A DNA stretch of 64,000 nt from positions 61,867-125,866 of the forward strand of contig CAZFIV010000011.1 of NCBI GenBank assembly GCA_964519665.1. Direction: 5' to 3'. Below are positions 46,188 to 54,100 of this stretch, piece after piece. Below the pieces are notes generated by a model. It was given only the letters and a program-made list of their open reading frames with translations. It was not told where the DNA came from and ran no database searches. Source of the DNA: JANQQN01 sp964519665 (GTDB lineage: Bacteria > Myxococcota > Kuafuiibacteriia > Kuafuiibacteriales > Kuafuiibacteriaceae). The translations under genes were made by a program, and so were the position numbers. The stretch's first letter is position 1, and each line of letters starts with the position of its first letter.

Positions 46188-46445
46188 CGGGCGGGACCCC
46201 GGTCAACGCGCGGTCTGGCTAGCTCGGCCCACGAGGGGTCAGCCTGAGCCATCCAGGTCCGGCGAGGCCGGTCGGTACCACCGGCCCCGACCGCGCCGAG
46301 GTCCGGAAAGTTTTCTTGCGTCAAGCGCCGTTGTGCCGCCTCGGACTTGGACTGAACGCAAATCGGCGCTTTTTCGTCACTCATTAGACCGTGTGGGTCG
46401 CCTTTTGGGCTGGTCAGCAACGGCCGGGTCGGTAACATACGCGCG

Positions 46446-47234
46446 ATGAGAGGGGTGGCGCTTCTACTAACCGTCGTCGTGGCTCTGGCCGGTTTGCCTC
46501 CGGTCGCGCACGCGCAAGAACAGGCCGAGTTCGACGCCGCGGTTCAGCAGGGTCTGAAAGCCTATCAGGCCAAGAACTATGACATGGCCATCGAGGCTTT
46601 CGAGAAGGCCTACAAGATTCGGCCCGAGCCGGAGATGATCTTCAATATCGCTCGCAGCCACGAAAAGGCGCAGCACCTGGACGCCGCGATCGCCGGCTAC
46701 GAGCGGTTCATGGTGCTCGAAGGGACCACTTCGGAGCTCCGGGCCCGCGCTGTGAATTCGCTGCGCGCGTTACGAGCCGAAAAGTCGGCTCGGGACAAAG
46801 CGGCCGGCGCGACGAGCACGACTCCGGGCCTGTCGGCGCCTCCACCGGGCGCTGCGCCGCCCGGGCTCATGACCCGTGGTGAGGTGCCCGCCGAGCCCCC
46901 CAACCGGGCGTTGGAATGGTCGTTGTTCGGTGGCGGCATGGCGATCGCCGCGACCGGCGCCGTCTTCGCGGGGCTCGCGCTCAGCAACAAGAGCGATTTC
47001 GACGATGAAAAAGACAACGGGGTGGCGGCCGATGAGCAGCGTCTGCAAGACCTCCGCGACGATCTCGACCGAAACGCCCTCATCGCCGACATCCTCGTGC
47101 CGGTGGGCTTGGTGACGGCGGCGGTCGGCCTTTCGTTGCTGATCGTCAACAGCCCTGAAGACGATGTCATGATCGAGGTGGCCCCGAACGTCGATCCCAA
47201 CCAGAGCGGTCTTCAGATCTCCGGGAGTTTCTAA
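46446..47234 (+). CDS. exported TPR-containing membrane protein
   Basis: A 262-residue protein with a signal peptide (cleavage expected after AHA, residue 23), about two tetratricopeptide repeats (LKAYQAKNYDMAIEAFEKAY and a second at AGYERFMVLEG), a Pro/Ala/Gly linker and two hydrophobic segments near residues 158-178 and 215-235 separated by an acidic loop. This signal-TPR-two-helix layout is common in myxobacterial genomes and has no established function. Divergent from glmU across 258 bases. Confidence 0.8.
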   Translation: MRGVALLLTVVVALAGLPPVAHAQEQAEFDAAVQQGLKAYQAKNYDMAIEAFEKAYKIRPEPEMIFNIARSHEKAQHLDAAIAGYERFMVLEGTTSELRARAVNSLRALRAEKSARDKAAGATSTTPGLSAPPPGAAPPGLMTRGEVPAEPPNRALEWSLFGGGMAIAATGAVFAGLALSNKSDFDDEKDNGVAADEQRLQDLRDDLDRNALIADILVPVGLVTAAVGLSLLIVNSPEDDVMIEVAPNVDPNQSGLQISGSF

Positions 47235-47386
47235 GCCCTCACCGGTCCGGTCTTTCGATGTGCGGGACGCAAATCCCAATCCGATTCGCGGCTCGCGCGC
47301 TCGCTCTCTCACATCCAGTCTAACGCCCCAGGATCGCTTCTAAGCCGGCCGGACAGGCCGAAAGAGACGACACGGGGGTCTCCGGG

Positions 47387-48223
47387 TTGACGTCAGTCGT
47401 GAACAACGGTCCGTACGTCCCGCGCTCCGCGCCGGGCGCCGCACCCACGGCGCGCGCCGGCTTGGCCTACGGCATTGGGGCGGCCGTCGACTCGCGAACG
47501 GCAACCCAGCGTTCAGTTCACGCGGCGGCTGAACGCTCGGTTGAGCGCAGCCCCGCGTTTACGATTTCGCTATCGGGGCGCGCACCGGAAGGGGCGGCCC
47601 CCGGTGCGGAGCCGGCGCCGGACTCGAAGCCCGAATCGACGGGACCGCAGGAGGAAGGCCCAGAGCCGGGCCGGCCGACCGGACCTGGGGGCGAGGCTCT
47701 CACCGATCAGGAGGTCCAGCGCGTCGAGAAGCTCGAGGCTCGCGACAAGGAGGTCAAGGCTCACGAGTTGGCCCACAAGGTGGCCGCTGGACCGTACGGC
47801 GGACCGATTCACTACGACTATGAGACGGGCCCCGATGCCAAGCGGTACGCGGTCGGAGGCCACGTACCGGTCGATATGAGCGAAGTGCCGGGTGATCCTG
47901 AGGCGACCGCGCGCAAGATGCAGGTTATCCGGCGCGCGGCGCTCGCGCCGGCCGAGCCCTCAGGAAAGGACCGCCAGGTCGCGGCCGAGGCTTCTCGGCG
48001 TGAGGCGGAGGCACAACGGGAAGCCGCTCGCGAGCAGTCAGAAGCATCGGCGGAGTCGGGGGGAGACCGGAAGCGGGATGCGGCGAGACCAAATACATTC
48101 CGCGTCGAACAGTTCAGGACCTACGCCCGCCGTCGATACCAGGGCGACGAACGGTCGGCCGCTCTCATCGGTGGTGGCGGAGGATCAGCTCGATCTCTTG
48201 GAGCTCGACCTGGGCTTCGGTGA
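47387..48223 (+). CDS. SprA-related putative metalloprotease
   Basis: A 278-residue protein of the SprA-related/catalase-like metalloprotease family. The core is KEVKAHELAHKVAAG with the zinc-binding HELAH at residues 126-130, then YDYETGPDAKRYAVGGHVPVD and GDPEATARKM, which are the family's hallmark blocks. A Pro/Ala/Gly-rich disordered region precedes it and a charged Ala/Glu/Arg coiled stretch follows. It starts at TTG 47387 or GTG 47399; neither has a strong Shine-Dalgarno. Biochemical activity of the family is not established. Its 3' end overlaps the convergent kinase gene by 59 bases. Confidence 0.85.
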   Translation: MTSVVNNGPYVPRSAPGAAPTARAGLAYGIGAAVDSRTATQRSVHAAAERSVERSPAFTISLSGRAPEGAAPGAEPAPDSKPESTGPQEEGPEPGRPTGPGGEALTDQEVQRVEKLEARDKEVKAHELAHKVAAGPYGGPIHYDYETGPDAKRYAVGGHVPVDMSEVPGDPEATARKMQVIRRAALAPAEPSGKDRQVAAEASRREAEAQREAAREQSEASAESGGDRKRDAARPNTFRVEQFRTYARRRYQGDERSAALIGGGGGSARSLGARPGLR

Positions 48224-49856
48224 GGTCTCCGCGGCTCAACAAGAGCTGTTTGACCCGTAGGAGGCGAGCATCGACCGACCCCGGGATATCGATGCCCCGG
48301 GCCCGGAGGTCGCCGGCGGCCTGTCGAGCCCGACCCAGCCGTTCGACGAGGGCGAACCGTTCTTTGTCGACGCTCGAGGTCCCGCTCACGCTGATGCCGA
48401 TCACCGAACCGGTGAGCAGGGCGACAGCGCCGAAAGCGACCCATCCGAGCCAATCACGCCGCGAAGCTTCGCCGGTCACCGCATCTAGCGGCGGTGACAT
48501 GGCCGGTGATGGCGACACGATGGGCATCGGTGACCTTCTAGGATCGGGGTCGACGCCGGGCGGCGTCGAGATCGTCGGCTGCGCGGCGGGAGACGTTCCT
48601 TCCACCAGAATGCGCGTTTGTGCCGGCCGTGAAGGTGTCGATGCATGACCGGTCGCCGACTCACGGTCCGGCACGAGGTCCGCGACCTCCGTCGGCGCAG
48701 CCGGATCGGGTCTCCAGGCGATGTCCTCCCGGCGGCGGGCGGCCTCGATATCTTTGGGACGCAGGGTCCGGCCGTCGTCATCGACCGGTTCCTCGGCGGC
48801 CGCATTGGCAATGTGGGGACCTTCGAGGGGGCTGGCGGGCGCCTCCAAGACCCGGGTGCCCTCGCCGACCGGGATGCGGGCGATGTCGACCTTGCGGTCT
48901 TTCGCGAGCGCTTCGGTCTGGAGGACCCACTCGTCTGCGAACAGGTCCTTCAGCCATTGGCCCAGCTTCGCCCTCGGGAGAATAGAATCATGGCGGCGGC
49001 TCTCCTCGACGAGCAGCAAGCCCGCTTCCCGGGCCGAGGCTGGTCGAGCCTTCGGATCACGCGCCATCAGGCGAGCGATGATGTTGGAAAACCACGGCGG
49101 GAGGTCCGGGCGGAGGGCGTCCAGCGGACGGGGCGGGCCAGATAAGAGCGCCTCGAGGACGGCCCGCGGCTCACCGTCGTAGGGGCCACGGCCCACCAGC
49201 AGGCGGTAGATGACCGCGCCCAGGCCATACAGGTCCGATCGGAGGTCCGCCGCCTCGCCGAGTGCGACTTCGGGAGCCAAGAACTTCGGAGTTCCCAAGA
49301 TGGTGCCGGTCGCCGTCAATTGAAGCTGCTCGGTCAACAGGGACTTGGCGAGCCCGAAGTCGGCCAGGCGACCGAACCCGTCGTACCCGACGAGCACGTT
49401 TCCGGGGGTCACGTCGCGGTGTACGAGGCGAAGCGGTCGGCCGGTGGGCTCGTGCGCCTGGTGCACGTAGTCGAGACCGGCCAGCATATCGATCATCAGA
49501 CGCGTAGCAACCTTGACCGGGGCGCCTCGGCCGAGTCCTAGGAGGCGTTCGGAGATCGCGCCGACGTCCTGCCCAACGATCAGCTCCGACGCGACGTAAG
49601 GGACCCCGTCGACTTCACCGGCGTCCAACGCCTGCACCAAGCGCGGGTGCTGTAACCGCAGGGCCAGGGCACACTCGTGTTCGAATCGCTCCTTGAATGA
49701 CGGAACCAGGGCAGAGTCGGCCCGGAGGCGTTTGAGGGCGACCAGGGGATGGTCGGTCTGTCGGGAGCGGGCGACGTAGACGACGCCCATGCCTCCCCGC
49801 CCGAGCGGTCGAAGCAACAGATAGGGCCCGAACGGTTCCGGGAGCGCGGACCTCAT
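48165..49856 (-). CDS. Ser/Thr protein kinase with single membrane segment
   Basis: Eukaryote-like kinase of 563 residues: glycine loop GRGGMGVV near 19, Lys42 (ALK), catalytic loop HRDVTPGN at 146-153, DFG from Asp166 and APE. The catalytic-loop Lys of classical kinases is replaced by Thr, as in many myxobacterial kinases. A Pro/Ser/Thr-rich linker leads to one hydrophobic helix near 475-495 and a helical C-terminal domain of about 60 residues rich in Leu/Arg. Substrates unknown; the neighbouring PilZ and SprA-type genes are not obviously connected. Confidence 0.93.
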   Translation of the reverse strand: MRSALPEPFGPYLLLRPLGRGGMGVVYVARSRQTDHPLVALKRLRADSALVPSFKERFEHECALALRLQHPRLVQALDAGEVDGVPYVASELIVGQDVGAISERLLGLGRGAPVKVATRLMIDMLAGLDYVHQAHEPTGRPLRLVHRDVTPGNVLVGYDGFGRLADFGLAKSLLTEQLQLTATGTILGTPKFLAPEVALGEAADLRSDLYGLGAVIYRLLVGRGPYDGEPRAVLEALLSGPPRPLDALRPDLPPWFSNIIARLMARDPKARPASAREAGLLLVEESRRHDSILPRAKLGQWLKDLFADEWVLQTEALAKDRKVDIARIPVGEGTRVLEAPASPLEGPHIANAAAEEPVDDDGRTLRPKDIEAARRREDIAWRPDPAAPTEVADLVPDRESATGHASTPSRPAQTRILVEGTSPAAQPTISTPPGVDPDPRRSPMPIVSPSPAMSPPLDAVTGEASRRDWLGWVAFGAVALLTGSVIGISVSGTSSVDKERFALVERLGRARQAAGDLRARGIDIPGSVDARLLRVKQLLLSRGDLTEAQVELQEIELILRHHR

Positions 49857-49925
49857 GGAGGCTCAGTCTACGGCTCCCGGAGAAGCATGACAAAGGAGCC
49901 GCTCGCCTCCTGGGATGGGGTCGGT

Positions 49926-50603
49926 TCAGTCGACGTCGGCGCCGAGGCGGGCGAGCTCGCTCAGTTGGCGGTCGAGCGTATAGTCCGCGAGCGCCTCGAC
50001 GGACTTCGGATCGATGTCCCGAAAGGCGATCGCGGCTTCAGCCAGGTGACCATCGATGTTTGGGGTATAACGGATGACGACCGCCGTCGCGCGGTGCCAC
50101 ACCGTGGCTCCCTGCACTCGAAACTCGACCAGGATCACGTCGCCGGGATCGATCGTCGCTACGTCCCGGAATCGAAGTCCGGAAGCGCTAAAGTTCATGA
50201 ACGGATTGGGGATGTGCCACGCATCCTCGTCGACCGCCGACAGCCCTCGGCGCCATGCGGCCAGGACGGCCGGCGACTCCCCTTCGACCCGTTTCCACCG
50301 CAGGTCGATGCCCCCAAATTCCCGCGGAAAGTACCGCTTTTCCCGGTGACTTACGCGGGTCACGTGCACGTCGATGGTTCGGCCCACATGCCGCTCCACC
50401 AGGCCCACGATCTCCATGGCGCGGCGGGCCTCAAGCCTCACCACAACGCCGGTATCGGGCTCCAACGGTGGTATTTCAACCTCCGTCTCGAGCGCGCATC
50501 GTCGAGCGGTCACCGACATCAGGGCCGCTCGGGTGCACACCGGGGGCTCTAACCCTGCGCATACGAGCTCGACCCGAACCGGGCTGCCATCGCCGTAGCT
50601 CAT
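49926..50603 (-). CDS. PilZ-domain protein, putative c-di-GMP receptor
   Basis: A 225-residue protein with a YcgR-N-like beta domain (about 5-85) and a PilZ domain. The c-di-GMP-binding motifs are RYFPR (Arg90 and Arg94, RxxxR) and NFSASG (Asn137, Ser139, Gly142, the [D/N]xSxxG motif). PilZ proteins relay c-di-GMP to motility, exopolysaccharide or transcription. The spacing between the two motifs (about 43 residues) is longer than usual because of a His/Pro/Asn loop. It is probably monocistronic and lies divergently from the sterol operon. Confidence 0.82.
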   Translation of the reverse strand: MSYGDGSPVRVELVCAGLEPPVCTRAALMSVTARRCALETEVEIPPLEPDTGVVVRLEARRAMEIVGLVERHVGRTIDVHVTRVSHREKRYFPREFGGIDLRWKRVEGESPAVLAAWRRGLSAVDEDAWHIPNPFMNFSASGLRFRDVATIDPGDVILVEFRVQGATVWHRATAVVIRYTPNIDGHLAEAAIAFRDIDPKSVEALADYTLDRQLSELARLGADVD

Positions 50604-51120
50604 GTGGTTAATGGTCTCGGCCGGCTCGGGAACAACTTGAGGATGACCGGGGCCATTGCGGCAGCTTCGATCGAAAAGGCGCCTCGAGAGTCACCTACGA
50701 CCCTATCGTCGTGCGTCGAGGGCGGCGCTTGCGCCCGGGGCTCCCCGGTGGCGGCGAGTACCACCTGAACGAAGCGGGCGCATTCTTCGACGTGACCGCT
50801 GACAACGGCGGAAGACCACTCAGTATGGTTCACGGCGAGCTGACGCGTAGTCAATTCGTGTTGACCATGCCCGTCGGCTCGACGAACGGGGCGCTGCCGA
50901 GACCGAAGTTGGGTACCTCCTCAATGAATAGAACGACGGTTGAAACCGACCTGTCACATCCATGAATCCCGCCGGGAGTCGAAACGGGCCGGGAAGACCC
51001 GTAAGACGGTTGGAACAACAATCACCGCGGCTGGGAGGCTGTGGTTGACCTCTTAGTCCATCTCGACGAAGGACCACAAAGCCGAACTTGCGCGGTGAGT
51101 TCGGCCGAGGAAACTCATCG
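50604..51120. other. long intergenic region upstream of the sterol operon
   Basis: The 517 bases between the PilZ gene and the HMG-CoA reductase fusion contain only short frames of about 84 codons on either strand, with no recognisable protein. Near the right end lie CGGTTGAAACCG (50937-50948), a short dyad, a TTGACC at 51045 and the hairpin described separately at 51081-51105. No convincing paired -35/-10 boxes were found, but the length fits a regulated promoter with a long 5' leader. Confidence 0.6.
51081..51105 (+). promoter_or_regulatory. 5'-leader hairpin abutting the ribosome binding site of the sterol operon
   Basis: GCCGAACT (51081-51088) and AGTTCGGC (51098-51105) form a perfect eight-base-pair stem with a nine-base loop. 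The ribosome binding site GAGGAA (51107-51112) starts one base after the stem, and the ATG is at 51121. A structure this close to the Shine-Dalgarno could affect ribosome access, or the dyad could be an operator. Either role is inferred from position only. Confidence 0.45.
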
Positions 51121-54100
51121 ATGATCAACAGTCAGTTGTCCGGCTTCTATCGCCTCAGCGTGGCGGAACGGCGCGCCCGCATCGCCGCGATGACCGGTCT
51201 CACGCCTCAGCAGCTGGCGGTGTTGTCCGGCGTGGATGGCCTCGACGAGGCGCAAGCCGACCGCATGGTGGAAAACGCGATCGGCATCATTGGGATGCCG
51301 CTCGGCCTGTGCGTCAACATGCGGGTCGACGGTCGTGATGTCCTGGTGCCGATGGCCGTCGAAGAGCCGTCGGTACTCGCGGCCTGCAGTTTCGCAGCCA
51401 AACTGTTGCGCGCCGGAGGCGGTGTCGAGTGCGAGGTATCCGAGCCCCTCATGATCGGGCAAATTCAGGTGCTCGATGTACCCGACCTCGAAGGGGCGAG
51501 GGCCGCGGTGCTGGCGGCGCGTGACGAGTTGCTCGCGCTTGCCGATCAGAAGCATCGAAAGCTGACGGCCGCCGGCGGCGGTGCTCGCGACGTCGAAGTG
51601 CACCGACTGCTTCCCGGCGATGCCGATGACCCGGTCGGTGAAATGCTGGTCGTGCACCTGGTGGTCGATGTTCGCGACGCCATGGGTGCCAACGCCATCA
51701 ACTCGATGTGCGAACGACTGGCGCCTCGCATCGAAGCGCTCACCGGAGGTCGGGTCGGGCTGCGCATCCTGTCGAACCTCACCGACCGCCGAACGGTGAC
51801 CGTCCGGGGGTGGGTGCCGTACAGCGCGCTGGTTCGCAAGCCGGGCGACGATGGGGAGACCATCGCGCGCCGCATCGAGGAGGCCTCGGTATTTGCCGAG
51901 CGTTGTCCGTATCGCGCTACGACCCACAACAAGGGCATTCTGAATGGAATGGACGCCGTGCTGATCGCCTTCGGTCAGGACTGGCGAGCCGTAGAAGCGG
52001 GGGCCCACGCCTACGCCATGAAGGATGGGCGCTACACCGCGATGGCGACCTGGCGGGTGACCGATGGCTTTCTGGTCGGGCAGATGACCACTCCGCTGGC
52101 CGTGGGCACGGTCGGTGGCGTGGCCAAGGTGCATCCGACGGTGCAGGTGACTCGACGGATCGCGGGCGTCGAGAGCGCCGCGCAGCTGGCGGCGATCGTC
52201 GGGGCGGCGGGCTTGGCCCAGAATCTAGCCGCCATCCGAGCTCTGGCCGCCGAGGGCATTCAATCCGGCCACATGCGGCTGCATGCTCGCAATGTGGCCG
52301 TCGAAGCGGGGGCCGAGGCGGATGAGGTCGCTCGGGTCGCGGAAGCGATCGCCGACGCGAAGAGCGTCAACCTCGACTCGGCACGAAAGGCGCTCGAGGC
52401 GCTTCGAGCGGAACGCGCCGAGATACCGAAGTCCGTGGTGGCGCTCAACGCGGTTCGATCCGGCTCGGCCGTCGAGGCCAGCGACGTTCGCGCTCGTTTC
52501 GAACGACTGCGGTCCGCCCACCTTGACGGCATCCTCGACCTGATTCGCCAGGTGGTCATGGACGCGGGCGGCGAAAGCCTCGACGACATGACCGCCTACC
52601 ATCTATCGACCGGCGGAAAACGTTTGCGGGCCTTGCTGCCCTTGCTGGTGGCCGAGTCGATGGCCGCGGACCCGGCCAAGATGCTCGCCTTCGGTGCGGC
52701 GTGCGAGATGCTCCACAACGCGACGCTCGTGCACGACGACCTACAAGACGGAGACGAAGTGCGGCGAGGTCTTCCAACGGTGTGGAAGCAGTTCGGTGTG
52801 GCGCAGGCGATCAACGTCGGCGACGCGATGTTCTACTACACCCTGTTGCTCGTGCAGCAGCTGCCGGTGCCGGTCGCCCAGCGCGAGGTCGTCTCCCGCC
52901 GCGTCCTCACCGAGACCCTGCGGGTGATCGACGGACAGGAGCGGGAGTTTCAGCTCAAGCAGGCCGAAGCGGTCACCCTCGACGACTATTTCCGAATGGT
53001 CGAGGGCAAGACCTCCGGCCTGTTCACGCTGCCGATCGCGGGCGCGGCCGAACTCATGGGCGCCGAAGCGGTGGTGGTCGACGGCCTCACGGAGGCGGCT
53101 CGACATCTCGGGGTGCTGTTCCAGATCCAGGACGACGTGCTCGACCTATACGGCGATAAGGGGCGAGAGGTGCGCGGAAGCGACATCGGCGAGGGCAAGC
53201 GGAGCGTCTTGGTCGTTCACGCCCTCGAGCGCTCGAACCCCGAAGATCGCGAGTTCTTGGTCGCGACGTTGGACAAAGACCGTCACGAGACCACCGCCCA
53301 AGATGTCGCCGACGTCATGGCGATGTTCGGTCGCCTCGGCTCGCTTCAGTACGCGCTCGATGAGCTCGACCGCCGCCGAACCGCGGCGGTCGCGGCGGCC
53401 GAACGCACGCGGGACGACGGTCTCATCGCGATGGTCGAGGGCCTCTCGGACCTCTTCCTCGCGCCGATCCGCCCATTGCTCGACGATCCTGAGCAGGTCG
53501 TCGCCGAAGTGTCCGGCAGCCATCGTATCGACCCCGATGACGAGCGATTCTGCTTCGAAATGCTCCCACGGGTGTCTCGGACGTTCGCCCTGTCGATCGA
53601 CGCCCTCCCGGACGGGCTTCGGTCCGCGGTCTGCGTTGCGTATCTGCTTTGTCGGATCGTCGACACGATCGAAGACGAACCGGGAATGACCCCGTCCGAC
53701 CGAGGTGCGCTCTTCGACGTGTTCGACGCGCTGATGAAAGACGATCGGCGGGATCCGGCCGATTTGATGGAGCGGGCGTCTACCTTGAAGTTGGCCGCCG
53801 GCAAGGCCGACGGCGAGCTGGTCGCTGGGGGCGACGCCGTCTTCCGGGCTTTTCGGTCGTTGCCGCGCCAGCAGCGCGACGCCATCCGTCCATCGGTCCT
53901 CGAGATGTCGGAGGGCATGCGGGCCTACTGCGAGCGGGCCGATCGCGAGGGTCAACTCCGGTTGACCGACATGGATGACCTCGAGAACTACTGCTACTAC
54001 GTCGCGGGCACGGTCGGGCACCTGTTGACGGCCTTGTTCGAGCCGACCGTCCCCGTGTTGTCCGAATCGGTTCGGGCCGAGATTCGCAGTCGAGCGGTCA

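Noticed and set aside
50600..50965. Two small frames in the leader of the sterol operon
   Set aside because: Both are about 84 codons, lack good start sites and resemble no protein; treated as non-coding.
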